42,725 bases of DNA from Pseudomonadota bacterium (GTDB lineage Bacteria > Pseudomonadota > Alphaproteobacteria > Reyranellales > Reyranellaceae), in NCBI GenBank assembly GCA_023436825.1, contig JAEZHS010000222.1:1-42725 (forward strand). The letters are read 5' to 3'. Under the pieces are notes generated by a model. The model did not search any database. It was given only the letters and a program-made list of their open reading frames with translations, and was not told where the DNA came from. This document shows positions 35,239 through 42,725 of this stretch, in pieces. Numbering within the stretch: position 1 is the stretch's first letter; each line of letters opens with the position of its first letter. The position numbers and the translations under genes are program-made.

Positions 35239-35255
35239 TCCCCAGGTCTTGGGGA
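35239..35255. other. Small inverted repeat between permease copy 2 and the binding protein
   Basis: TCCCCA and TGGGGA form a perfect 6-bp stem around GGTCT, in the 223-base gap between the copy-2 permease stop and the binding-protein start. There is no T run, so it is more likely an operator or RNA processing site than a terminator. The gap probably also carries the promoter for the 35092-31851 genes. Confidence 0.3.
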
Positions 35256-35315
35256 ACGACCGAAAAAGGGGTTGGCAGTGTCCTCGGGAACCCGGCCGGT
35301 CCGCGGCGTCTTTCC

Positions 35316-36197
35316 TTATCGTCCAAAGCGTCCCGAGGTCAGCCCGGCCGCGATGTAGCGGCGGATCGCGAAGAACAGAGCGATGGGCGGCAGCGCATAA
35401 ATCAGCGAGGCCGCTACCGGATAGTTCCAGGGCGTATCCTCATTGTCGAAGAAGGTGGCGAGCGATATCGCCACGGTCTTGTTGCCGGGAGAACTGAGCA
35501 GAATGAATTGGTACAGGTACTCATTCCAGGCGGTGAGAAAGGCGAAGATACCGACGACCGCCAAGGCCGGCACCATGAGCGGCAGATAGATCAGCGTATA
35601 GACCTGGATCGGCGTTGCGCCGTCGATCCGCGCCGCGTCGTCGAGCTCGATCGGAACCAACCGCCCATACCACTGAAGAATCAGGAGCGCGTAGGGAACG
35701 GCAAAGGTTACGTTCGCCGCGATGACCGCCCACAGGGTATCGATAAGGCCATACTTGTGCATCAGCAGGTAGAACGGGATGACCAGAAAGTAGACCGGCA
35801 CCGTGTACATGAGCAGCGCGGCGGTCGAAATCGTGCCGCCCTTGCCGCGCCATATGCGCCCCAGCGCGAAGCTTCCGAGCGAACTGATCAGCGCGGTGAA
35901 CACCATCGTCACGACGCCGATAAAAAGGCTGTTGCCGAACTGGAGCCAGAAATCCTTGAGGTACCAGTAGCCTTCGAAAAACACCCCGGCGAAGGCCTTG
36001 AGCGTTGGGTGCGACGGCCAGATGTCTCCGGTGAATTCGGTATTGCCTTCGGGGTCGAGGGCGATCAGCAGCATGTTGTAGAGCGGCAACAACCACCAGA
36101 TCAGCAGCGCAACCGAGAGCACGGCCGCTCCTGCCGCATCGGCTCTCCGGCGCCACCGATAGGTCGACCGATGCTGCAAGTGGAGCGCGACGCTCAT
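35316..36197 (-). CDS. Carbohydrate ABC permease, MalG type (copy 2)
   Basis: A 293-residue six-helix permease with the EAA loop ELDDAARIDGATPIQVYTLIYLPLM near residue 195. It is homologous to copy 1 along its whole length. ATG 36197 follows GGAGGTGCAGCT, the same start context as copy 1, and overlaps the upstream stop (36194-36196). It should form a heterodimer with the MalF-type protein 36194-37102. Its own binding protein is not present unless it shares the one at 33710-35092. Confidence 0.88.
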   Translation of the reverse strand: MSVALHLQHRSTYRWRRRADAAGAAVLSVALLIWWLLPLYNMLLIALDPEGNTEFTGDIWPSHPTLKAFAGVFFEGYWYLKDFWLQFGNSLFIGVVTMVFTALISSLGSFALGRIWRGKGGTISTAALLMYTVPVYFLVIPFYLLMHKYGLIDTLWAVIAANVTFAVPYALLILQWYGRLVPIELDDAARIDGATPIQVYTLIYLPLMVPALAVVGIFAFLTAWNEYLYQFILLSSPGNKTVAISLATFFDNEDTPWNYPVAASLIYALPPIALFFAIRRYIAAGLTSGRFGR

Positions 36198-37102
36198 AGC
36201 TGCACCTCCCTCGTCTGAAGTCGGCGGATCAGCAGGATTCCGGCCGGGATCAGCACGGGCAGTGCCGCCATCACAGCGGCCACACCGAGATCGGGGCGGC
36301 CGTCGTCGAGCAGGAACTCGACGCCGACCGTCGCCAGGACGGCGGTCGACCCGAGCGGCGCTCCGCCGGATACCATGTCGGGCGTGTTGTAATCACCCAG
36401 CATCCAGATCGTCGCCAGCAAGGTGCAGATGAAGTAGAGATTCGCCAACAGAGGGATCACGACGTGGACGAAACGGCGGGACCCGGTGGCGCCGTCGACT
36501 GCGGCGGCATCGTAGAGGTCCTGTGGGATAGCCATGCGGCCGGCGAGGAAGATCAAGGTCCACAACGGCATGGTCTTCCAGGTGTAGGCGACGACATTGG
36601 CGCCGAGCGCGAGCCAGTAATGGTCCAGCCAATCCGGACCGGCGATGCCGAGCACCTTCTCGAGCAGGCTGTTCAAGAAGCCCCAGTAGATCATCATCCA
36701 GTGAAAGGAAATGTACGCAGTCTGCGCCGGCAGGACCCACGGCAGCATCGAGAGAACCAGCATCGCCTTGATCCACCATCCGCGACGCATGAAGAACCCG
36801 GACAACAGTAACGCGAGAAACACGCTGGCATTCGCGCCGATGCCGACGTAGAGCGCGGTGCTGATCAGCGCCTCGATGTACTCGTCACTCGAGAACAGCT
36901 TGACGTACAATGCCGGATCGCTGGCCATCCAGAACCCATAGGCGATCGGAAAGATGGCGAAAGCGAGCAGCACGCCGACATACGGTATGATGAACGCGAC
37001 CGCCCAGGCGAACTCGGATCCATGCAAATGGCTGCGCCAGGATGGCGGGCGGTACCGGTCGAACCTGCCGCGCCTCGCAGCGAAATCCTGCTGAATGTTC
37101 AT
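36194..37102 (-). CDS. Carbohydrate ABC permease, MalF type (copy 2)
   Basis: A 302-residue permease with six helices and the EAA loop IPQDLYDAAAVDGATGSRRF near residue 195, ending RRLQTREVQL. It is first in the minus-strand permease/binding-protein run. ATG 37102 is preceded by GGGAGGCCAGTC. A 145-base gap separates it from the TPR gene upstream and must hold its promoter. No ATPase (MalK/UgpC type) is found in the window. Confidence 0.88.
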   Translation of the reverse strand: MNIQQDFAARRGRFDRYRPPSWRSHLHGSEFAWAVAFIIPYVGVLLAFAIFPIAYGFWMASDPALYVKLFSSDEYIEALISTALYVGIGANASVFLALLLSGFFMRRGWWIKAMLVLSMLPWVLPAQTAYISFHWMMIYWGFLNSLLEKVLGIAGPDWLDHYWLALGANVVAYTWKTMPLWTLIFLAGRMAIPQDLYDAAAVDGATGSRRFVHVVIPLLANLYFICTLLATIWMLGDYNTPDMVSGGAPLGSTAVLATVGVEFLLDDGRPDLGVAAVMAALPVLIPAGILLIRRLQTREVQL

Positions 37103-37247
37103 GACTGGCCTCCCGTGTGCGCGAGACCACCCTGTTCATTCCATCCGAGAACCTTGCATTTTCCTCTCGAACAGCCGCTTGGCAAGCATGAGGAGCGCTC
37201 ACTCCCTTTCGCGTTGCACTCGGCAGCCACTCAAGGCGATGTTGGCG

Positions 37248-38552
37248 CTAACGAAGTGCCGCAACACCAAGGACGGGAATGCCGGAAGCGCCTGGCCGGC
37301 GCACTGCCAGCAGCTGCCGCGCTTGGTCCATCCGGTCGGCGCGAAGGCAGGCGCTCAGCAGGGTAAAGTCGATCAGGTCGTGTTGCGCACGGCTGCCGCC
37401 GATGCGTTCGTTCTGTCCCGCGACCGGCGCCAGCGCTTCGATCGCGCCGGAATAATCGCCGCCTTCGAAGGCCGCGAAGCCGCGCGCGACGGCGGGAAGG
37501 TAGGAGCCGGACGGGTAGCGGCGCTCTTGCGCCAGCGCCTCGATCTGACGGGCGCGCGTGTCGGCCGCGGACCCATCCTGCATGACGGCCTCAGCCAGGA
37601 CGACATGCAGATCGGCGAGACCGTTGCCCGGCCGCGGCAACGCCTGGCGCGCGAAGGCATACAAGGCGCGCCAGGCCGCGTCATCGCGCGGGTAACCCGC
37701 GAGCTCGGACCGCCACAGGAACGCGGCACCATCGGAGACTTTCTGCTGCGGGCCGCCGCTGTGCCGGTCGAGCGCAATGGCGTCGCGATAGAGCCGCATC
37801 GCTTCGGTCCAATTGCCGGCCTGGATCTCGAACAGGGAGAGATGCCAGCTGAGATGGCCGTGGAAGAAGGCGTCCCGCGGATAGGTGGCGAGCCACGAGG
37901 AGAGGAAGGAGCGTGCCGCCTCGAGCTCACCGCTCTCGTAGCAGACATGGGCGACGCCGTGCGCGGCATGCGCATTGTTCGGGTTAGCCGCCACGGATCG
38001 CTCGATCTTCTCACGCGCCGACGCGAGCTGCCCGTCCTCCGAGAGCGACATGGCGTGATAGGAGACGAACCAGAAATCGTCGCCATAGGCCGGGGCCAGG
38101 CTGTCCATCAGGGCCGCAATCCGCTGCTTCTGCCCGAGATGGCCGGAGCCGCCGATCAAGCCGTTGGGGTTCGCTGCGCTGGCGACGACCAGCGCATCAC
38201 GCGGCCATGCCGCAAGATGGGCATACAAGGCTGAGATCGCGGCCTCGATCTCGCCGGCGAACACGAGGTCGAAAAAGGCGATGTGGCTCGCCTCACGTTC
38301 GGATACACCGGACGCCAGGTCCTTGGCGGCCTCCAGCGCCGTCCGCGCGGCCCCGACGTCGCCCTGCCTCAGCAGGACCTGCGCCTTGCCGGCGTGGGCC
38401 AGGGCGAAGCCGGGATCGGCGGCGAGGGCCCGGTCGTAGGCCTCGAGCGCACCGGGAAAGAAGGTCAGCGCCAGCCCCGAGGCCTCGACATAGGCGTCCC
38501 GCGCAACAGCCGATGCCGTCGTCAAGGCAAGGTCGTAGCGATCCTTCAGCAT
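37248..38552 (-). CDS. TTC38-type tetratricopeptide-repeat protein
   Basis: A 434-residue protein without a signal peptide, so cytoplasmic. It consists of TPR-like helix pairs throughout (ALEAYDRALAADPGFALAH at about 36-54, and the GGSGHLGQKQRIAALMDSL region). The block DDFWFVSYHAMSLSEDGQL with HAAHGVAHVCYESGEL and FHGHLSWHLSLFEIQAG is typical of the TTC38 family found in bacteria and animals. Function is unknown. ATG 38552 has GAAGGATC upstream. It is divergent from the NmrA-type gene with 113 bases between. Confidence 0.82.
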   Translation of the reverse strand: MLKDRYDLALTTASAVARDAYVEASGLALTFFPGALEAYDRALAADPGFALAHAGKAQVLLRQGDVGAARTALEAAKDLASGVSEREASHIAFFDLVFAGEIEAAISALYAHLAAWPRDALVVASAANPNGLIGGSGHLGQKQRIAALMDSLAPAYGDDFWFVSYHAMSLSEDGQLASAREKIERSVAANPNNAHAAHGVAHVCYESGELEAARSFLSSWLATYPRDAFFHGHLSWHLSLFEIQAGNWTEAMRLYRDAIALDRHSGGPQQKVSDGAAFLWRSELAGYPRDDAAWRALYAFARQALPRPGNGLADLHVVLAEAVMQDGSAADTRARQIEALAQERRYPSGSYLPAVARGFAAFEGGDYSGAIEALAPVAGQNERIGGSRAQHDLIDFTLLSACLRADRMDQARQLLAVRRPGASGIPVLGVAALR

Positions 38553-38665
38553 GACATGATCCTTCGCACTGCCCGTTCGACGTTATCGGAGACCTATCCC
38601 AAAGGCCAGATATCGGCCGCCCGGCAAAAGGTGCATTGATTGCCTCACCCAGCAGGAGGTGACTC

Positions 38666-39421
38666 ATGAAGATTGTCGTCATCGGCGGCACCGGCCTGAT
38701 CGGCTCGAAGACCGTCGCCATTCTGCGCCGAAGCGGCCACGAGGTCGTCGCGGCGTCCCCCAACAGCGGCGTCAACACCATCACCGGCGAGGGCCTCGAG
38801 GAAGCCGTGACCGGCGCCGAGGTGGTGATCGACCTCGCCAATTCGCCGTCATTCGAGGACAAGGCGGTGCTGGCCTTCTTCGAGACCTCCGGCCGCAATC
38901 TCCTCGCGGCGGAAGCGGCAGCCGACGTCCGCCACCATGTCGCGCTTTCCATCGTCGGCACCGACCGGACGCCCGACAACGGCTACTTCCGCGCCAAGGT
39001 CGCGCAGGAGAAGCTGATCGCGGCCTCCGGCATCCCCTACACCATCATCCGCTCGACCCAGTTCCTGGAGTTCCTGCGCGGCATCGCCGCCGAAGGCACG
39101 GATGGCAACAAGGTCAGGATCTCGCCCGGCCTGTTCCAGCCCATCGCGGCGGACGACGTTGCCACCATTGTCGCCGAGGTGGCGCTCGGGGCGCCGCGCA
39201 ACGGCATCGTCGAGATCGCCGGCCCCGAGCGGGCGCCGTTCGACGAGATCATCGCCCGCTACCTCAAGGCGGTCGGCGATCCCCGCGAGGTCGTGCGCGA
39301 TCCGGGAGCGCGATACTTCGGCGGCCGGGTCGAGGAGCGGTCGCTTGTGCCGCTGGGCGAGGCGCGCCTCGGCCGCATCGGCTTCGACGAATGGCTCCGC
39401 CGCTCGCAGGCGACCGCCTGA
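38666..39421 (+). CDS. NmrA/atypical SDR-type NAD(P)-binding protein
   Basis: A 251-residue single-domain Rossmann protein. GGTGLIGS at residues 8-15 binds the dinucleotide. A conserved YFRAKVAQEK in the middle gives the Tyr-x-x-x-Lys catalytic pair, and IIRSTQFLEF follows. NmrA-like proteins act as redox sensors or as reductases; which applies cannot be told. The strong AGGAGGTGACTC before ATG 38666 suggests high translation. It is followed 29 bases later by a secreted cupin, presumably in the same operon. Confidence 0.85.
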   Translation: MKIVVIGGTGLIGSKTVAILRRSGHEVVAASPNSGVNTITGEGLEEAVTGAEVVIDLANSPSFEDKAVLAFFETSGRNLLAAEAAADVRHHVALSIVGTDRTPDNGYFRAKVAQEKLIAASGIPYTIIRSTQFLEFLRGIAAEGTDGNKVRISPGLFQPIAADDVATIVAEVALGAPRNGIVEIAGPERAPFDEIIARYLKAVGDPREVVRDPGARYFGGRVEERSLVPLGEARLGRIGFDEWLRRSQATA

Positions 39422-39450
39422 TCCGCAACCGTCAACCGCAGGAGAATCCC

Positions 39451-39864
39451 ATGAAGCGCGTCCTCTGTTCACTGCTTCTCGCCACCCTGCCGTTCGCCAG
39501 CGCCCTCGCGGACGACGCGGGGTTCAAGAACGCCAAGGTGACCCTCGTCGACGAGAACGAGCTGCCGAACGTGCCCGGCAAGAGCCTGCGCGCCGTGCTC
39601 GTCGAGTACGGGCCGGGCGGCGGCTCGCCCTCCCATCGGCATCCGTCGTCGGCCTTCATCTACGCGCGCGTGCTCGAGGGCGCGATCCGCAGCAAGGTGA
39701 ATGACGGGCCGGAGCGGACCTATCAGGCCGGCGAGAGCTGGACCGAGAGACCGGGCGATCATCACCAGGTCAGCCAGAATGCCAGCACCACGGCGCCGGC
39801 GAAGCTGCTCGCCGTGTTCGTGGTCGACACGGCCGATCGGACGATCGTGATGCCGGACAAGTAG
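39451..39864 (+). CDS. Secreted cupin-domain protein
   Basis: A 137-residue protein with a signal peptide (cleavage near SALA, about residue 20) and a single conserved cupin barrel: PSHRHPSSAFIYARVLEG near residue 60 is motif 1 (His-x-His with later Glu), and ESWTERPGDHHQVSQN is motif 2 with its His. The metal site looks complete, so it may be an enzyme or a small-molecule sensor in the periplasm. ATG 39451 follows AGGAGAA. It is transcribed with the NmrA-type gene. Confidence 0.82.
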   Translation: MKRVLCSLLLATLPFASALADDAGFKNAKVTLVDENELPNVPGKSLRAVLVEYGPGGGSPSHRHPSSAFIYARVLEGAIRSKVNDGPERTYQAGESWTERPGDHHQVSQNASTTAPAKLLAVFVVDTADRTIVMPDK

Positions 39865-39963
39865 TCGGGTCCGTCTGCCTCCCAGCCGTGGCCTAATTGT
39901 GTTCGTTTGCGGGTTTGCCGTCCGCGGGCTTTGTCCGCGATGGTGCGTGCATACAATAGGCCC

Positions 39964-40158
39964 ATGAGAGATCATGGCGAGACGATCATCTTCCACGTCC
40001 GCGCGACCGATCCTAGGAACAGCGAGCAGATGGTCTATGAGTGCGTCGGCTTTCCCATGGCGCACGCGAAAGCGGCCGAGCTGCGCATGAGCGGCTACAA
40101 GGACGTGGTCACATCGATGGCCGCGGCGGCGAGCGAGACGGCATCGCAGGACACCTGA
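39964..40158 (+). CDS. Small protein of unknown function
   Basis: A 64-residue soluble protein (MRDHGETIIFHVRATDPRN at the start, Ala-rich end). No family is recognised, but the codon use matches real genes. ATG 39964 is chosen over an upstream GTG because a TACAAT box lies only about 12 bases before it, which would give a near-leaderless message; there is no strong Shine-Dalgarno. It ends one base before the convergent DUF6665-like gene. Confidence 0.5.
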   Translation: MRDHGETIIFHVRATDPRNSEQMVYECVGFPMAHAKAAELRMSGYKDVVTSMAAAASETASQDT

Positions 40159-40159
40159 C

Positions 40160-40480
40160 CTAGCGCCGCCGAACCGCTCCCATCTTCACTCGGACCTCCG
40201 CCGGCACGGCGTAGTCCTCGAGGACCCGCTCCGTGAACCGCAGGCCGCTGCAGTCACGCTGCACGACGAAGTTCCAGAGGGCATAAGCGGCCGCATCGAC
40301 AACACGCACCCGTTGCGGATCGCGCCTGTCGAGCGCTATTGCGCCGCTGCCCGCCTGTCGATCGAAGGCATCCAGCGCATCGAGAGCATCCCGCAGGTTG
40401 CGGCCCAGGCGGCCGATCGTCGACGCCTGCTCCTCGCGGATCTCGTATTGAAGGACGTCCCAGCCAGTTTTCGGACGCAT
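40160..40480 (-). CDS. DUF6665-like small protein
   Basis: A 106-residue cytoplasmic protein. The N-terminal half is a helix rich in Arg and Leu (LQYEIREEQASTIGRLGRNL then LDALDAFDRQ). The C-terminal half holds WNFVVQRDCSGLRFTERVLE and DYAVPAEVRVKMG. The E.EEQAS.LGRLGR..., VWNF.VQR.. and DY.VP.EV... pattern is what I recall for DUF6665, whose function is unknown. ATG 40480 has GGGAT at acceptable distance; the frame to 40594 is less likely. Moderate confidence in the family name. Confidence 0.65.
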   Translation of the reverse strand: MRPKTGWDVLQYEIREEQASTIGRLGRNLRDALDALDAFDRQAGSGAIALDRRDPQRVRVVDAAAYALWNFVVQRDCSGLRFTERVLEDYAVPAEVRVKMGAVRRR

Positions 40481-40688
40481 GACGACATCCCGTTCGACCA
40501 GCAGGATAGTGCACGGACTGGTTGTCGTGCGCGATGCGCCAAGTTGGCGCCCTGACGCTCCTGCTATGCGTTCCGGCCGTCTTGAACGCGGCAATCCGCG
40601 GGCCTAGCCTGCCGGCTCGGCAGTGGACGCTCGATCGTAGAGTTCAGTCCGCGTGCGTCTCCTGTGCGAGCCAAGTGAGGAGACACCA

Positions 40689-41951
40689 ATGAGACGGCAG
40701 GAAACAGCTCTAGCGAAGGCATGCCTGACGGGCGCCATCGCAGCCGTGTTCGGCTGCGCTTCGATGGCGGTGCAGGCTCAAGACCTCAAGAAATACGATT
40801 CCAGCACCAAGGCGTTCTGGCTCAACCCGCCAGCCGACTGGTTCCTGGGCGATGAGAACCAGCAGCAGAAGGGCCTGGCGCCCAATCCGGGCCAGCCGAC
40901 GCCGACGCCCAAGGCCGAGCTCGACAAGATCCTCGGCACCATCAAGCTGCCGCCCGGCTTCAAGATCGCGGTGTGGGCGGCGGGCGTTCCCCAGGCGCGG
41001 CAGATGGCGTGGGGCGACAAGGGCACGCTGTTCGTCGGCACCTTCGACAAGGGCACGGTCCATGCCGTGACCGGCCCGGAGGGCCAGAAGGTCGCCAAGC
41101 CCTTCATCACGGGCTTGCGCATGCCGACCGGCGTCGCCTTCCAGGACGGCGCGCTCTACGTGGTCGATATCGACAAGCTCTACCGCTACGACAATCCCGA
41201 GGCCAACCTCGACAAGGCGCCGGAAGGCAAGGTCGTCTACGACGACTTCCCGCCCTACGTGCCGCACGGCTGGAAGTACCTGGTGCCCGACGGCAAGGGC
41301 TGGTTCTACATCCCCGTGGGCGTGCCCTGTAACATCTGCCTGCCGCCGGCCAGTGCGGGCCACTATCGCCGCGTCGATCCCAAGACCGGCGCCGCCGAAA
41401 TCGTGGCGCTCGGAGTCCGTAACAGCGTCGGCGGCGCGGTCGATCCCAGGACCGGGGAGCTCTGGTTCACCGACAACGGCCGCGACTGGGTCAGCGACGA
41501 CCTGCCGAGCGACGAGCTCAACCACGTGACCAAGATCGGCGAGCATTTCGGCTATCCGTACTGCCACCAGGGCGACCTCGCCGATCCCAAGTACGGCAGC
41601 GAGCGCAAGTGCTCGGAGTTCACGCCGCCGGTGTACAAGCAGGGTCCGCACATCGCCGGGCTGGGCATGAAGTTCTACACCGGCGACATGTTCCCGCCGG
41701 AATACAAGAACGGCATCTTCATCGCCCAGCACGGTTCGTGGAACCGGGCGAAGAAGCTCGGCTATCGCGTGCTTTTCCTGTCGGTCGATCCCGACGGAAA
41801 GAACCCGAAGGAACAGGTCTTCGCCGGCACCTGGCTCGACGACCAGAAGATCCTGGGCCGCCCGGCCGACGTCCTGCAGGCGCCCGACGGCTCCCTGCTG
41901 GTCGCCGACGACCAGGCCGGAGCGATCTATCGCATCAGCTATCAGAAGTGA
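40689..41951 (+). CDS. Sorbosone dehydrogenase-like periplasmic beta-propeller (PQQ type)
   Basis: A 420-residue protein with a signal peptide (MRRQETALAKACLTG, cleavage near VQAQ). From about residue 75 it has a six-bladed propeller of the soluble glucose/sorbosone dehydrogenase type, beginning LPPGFKIAVWAAGVPQARQM. Typical segments are RNSVGGAVDPRTGELWFTDNGRDW and GRPADVLQAPDGSLLVADD. It contains CNIC and CHQG cysteine pairs that may form disulfides. These enzymes oxidise sugars or aldehydes in the periplasm with PQQ. ATG 40689 follows GAGGAG. The diheme cytochrome c downstream is a plausible electron acceptor. Confidence 0.85.
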   Translation: MRRQETALAKACLTGAIAAVFGCASMAVQAQDLKKYDSSTKAFWLNPPADWFLGDENQQQKGLAPNPGQPTPTPKAELDKILGTIKLPPGFKIAVWAAGVPQARQMAWGDKGTLFVGTFDKGTVHAVTGPEGQKVAKPFITGLRMPTGVAFQDGALYVVDIDKLYRYDNPEANLDKAPEGKVVYDDFPPYVPHGWKYLVPDGKGWFYIPVGVPCNICLPPASAGHYRRVDPKTGAAEIVALGVRNSVGGAVDPRTGELWFTDNGRDWVSDDLPSDELNHVTKIGEHFGYPYCHQGDLADPKYGSERKCSEFTPPVYKQGPHIAGLGMKFYTGDMFPPEYKNGIFIAQHGSWNRAKKLGYRVLFLSVDPDGKNPKEQVFAGTWLDDQKILGRPADVLQAPDGSLLVADDQAGAIYRISYQK

Positions 41952-41961
41952 CGCCAACGGC

Positions 41962-42076
41962 GTCATCCCGACCAAGGCCCGAAAGGCCGTGTGGAGGGAT
42001 CTCCTCTTGAACAACTCGCGTTGAAGAGGAGGTCCCTCGACTGCGCCGCCCCTCGGGCGACTCCGCTCGGGATGAC
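41962..42076. repeat. Composite palindromic intergenic repeat
   Basis: The element is bounded by GTCATCCCGA (41962-41971) and its perfect inverse TCGGGATGAC (42067-42076). Inside, a 15-bp stem (41994-42008 with 42024-42038, one mismatch) encloses a nested CAAC-TCGC-GTTG hairpin (42012-42023). The layout resembles dispersed non-coding repeats with GTCATCCCGA-type ends that are common between genes in GC-rich proteobacteria. In RNA it would fold into a long hairpin between the dehydrogenase and cytochrome messages. Confidence 0.75.
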
Positions 42077-42087
42077 GGGAGCTTGTT

Positions 42088-42666
42088 ATGCGTTCAGTTG
42101 TAATCGCCTTGCTCTTGATGTTCACAGCACCGGCTGTCGCCCAACCCAAGCCCCCGCCCAAGGCGCCTGCGGTCGCCCAGACCTGCATCGCCTGTCACGG
42201 CATCCGGGGCGTGTCGACCACCAAGGACTCGCCGTCGCTCGCGGGCCAGCCCGACATCTTCATCCAGTACCAGCTCGTCTTCATGCGCGACGGCCAGCGC
42301 CAGCCCGGCGTCATGGCGGGCATCGTGAAGACGCTGACCGACGAGAACATCCGCGACCTCGGCGCCTACTACGCCGCCTTGGCCCCGCCCCCGCCCTTCG
42401 CCAAGGCCGAGCCGGTCGACGCCGAGAAGGTCAACGCCATCATGGGACCCAGGCGCTGCGGCAACTGCCACAAGGAGGACTTCTCCGGCCAGGGCGAGAC
42501 CGCGCGGCTGGCCGGCCAGCGGCCGGACTACCTGATCAAGTCGCTGACCGACTTTCGCGCCGGCGTGCGGCGCGGCCGCGGCATGGGCGCAATGATGGAG
42601 GTGTCGGTCACGCTGCAGGACGAGTACATCGCCATGATCGCCCACTATCTGGCGAGCAAGCCTTGA
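42088..42666 (+). CDS. Periplasmic diheme cytochrome c
   Basis: A 192-residue protein with a signal peptide (MRSVVIALLLMFTAPAVAQ) and a Pro/Lys linker. Two cytochrome c4-like domains follow: heme 1 at C33-I-A-C36-H37 and heme 2 at C124-G-N-C127-H128. Candidate methionine axial ligands lie in GVMAGIV and GMGAMM. It should shuttle electrons in the periplasm, quite likely from the beta-propeller dehydrogenase upstream to a terminal oxidase. ATG 42088 follows GGGAGCTTGTT. The gap to the dehydrogenase is occupied by the palindromic repeat, so the two may be one transcript. Confidence 0.88.
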   Translation: MRSVVIALLLMFTAPAVAQPKPPPKAPAVAQTCIACHGIRGVSTTKDSPSLAGQPDIFIQYQLVFMRDGQRQPGVMAGIVKTLTDENIRDLGAYYAALAPPPPFAKAEPVDAEKVNAIMGPRRCGNCHKEDFSGQGETARLAGQRPDYLIKSLTDFRAGVRRGRGMGAMMEVSVTLQDEYIAMIAHYLASKP

Positions 42667-42720
42667 CACGTTCTTCGATTCCTCGACATCATTCCCCGGC
42701 CACTTCCAAGGAGACCCGCC

Positions 42721-42725
42721 ATGGC
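42721..42725 (+). CDS. Start of a further gene (partial)
   Basis: The window ends in ATGGC preceded by AAGGAGACCCGCC, a strong Shine-Dalgarno at good spacing, 54 bases after the cytochrome gene. Only the first codon is visible, so nothing can be said about the product. It is probably part of the same operon. Confidence 0.5.

Noticed and set aside
40609..40623. Hairpin CTGCCG-GCT-CGGCAG before the dehydrogenase gene
   Set aside because: Short and isolated in GC-rich DNA; no evidence for a riboswitch or operator.
41962..42076. Reading the palindromic region as a CRISPR array or an rho-independent terminator
   Set aside because: There are no regularly spaced direct repeats and no T run after the stems.
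40710..42188. 492-codon minus-strand frame opposite the propeller dehydrogenase
   Set aside because: Antisense shadow; the plus-strand gene has a signal peptide, ribosome-binding site and family motifs.

Overview
The window is GC-rich, densely coding DNA from a Gram-negative bacterium. Outer-membrane BcsC, lipoproteins, periplasmic c-type cytochromes and Tat-like signals all fit a proteobacterium. Gene content (DUF3300/DUF2950, a DUF6665-like protein, carbohydrate ABC permeases, a cellulose operon with bcsQ and bcsD) and codon use suggest an alphaproteobacterium of the Rhizobiales/Rhodospirillales type. No rRNA or tRNA is present to prove this.

Layout. (1) 1-8000: the 3' tip of a plus-strand gene, a secreted TPR protein, then a minus-strand run read from about 7970 down to 2431: DUF3300, DUF2950, a small exported protein, a SulP anion transporter and a Ca2+/H+ antiporter, with start/stop overlaps at two junctions. 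(2) 8178-10033, plus strand: a glycine-zipper lipoprotein, a small HdeA-like exported protein and a Rieske oxygenase. (3) 10139-14317, plus strand: three consecutive diguanylate cyclases with different sensor modules. (4) 27435 down to 14327, minus strand: a cellulose synthesis operon in the order small BcsP/BcsR-like protein, bcsQ, bcsA, bcsB, bcsC, bcsD, bcsZ, ending in a receiver-EAL phosphodiesterase that converges on the third cyclase. (5) 27436-28392: an AT-rich presumed promoter region and a secreted SUEL-lectin-like protein. (6) 28503-31810, plus strand: an OFA-type MFS transporter, an orphan family 5 solute-binding protein and a His-rich repeat lipoprotein. (7) 37102 down to 31851, minus strand: a carbohydrate-type ABC importer locus with two paralogous permease pairs around one binding protein and no ATPase gene. 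(8) 37248-42725: a TTC38-type TPR protein, an NmrA-type reductase plus secreted cupin, two small genes, a sorbosone dehydrogenase-like beta-propeller and a diheme cytochrome c, the last two separated by a large palindromic intergenic repeat.

How it works together. The clearest system is in regions 3-5. Three cyclases can make c-di-GMP, BcsA carries a PilZ domain that should sense it, and the EAL protein at the operon end can remove it. BcsQ, BcsD and the small first gene probably organise the synthase, BcsB/BcsC carry the glucan out, and BcsZ trims it. The lectin-like protein beside the operon could bind exopolysaccharide, but this is only inferred from position and fold. I did not find a clearly unprecedented system. 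The most unusual points are the bcs/c-di-GMP arrangement with its extra small genes, the doubled permeases without an ATPase, and two large palindromes.
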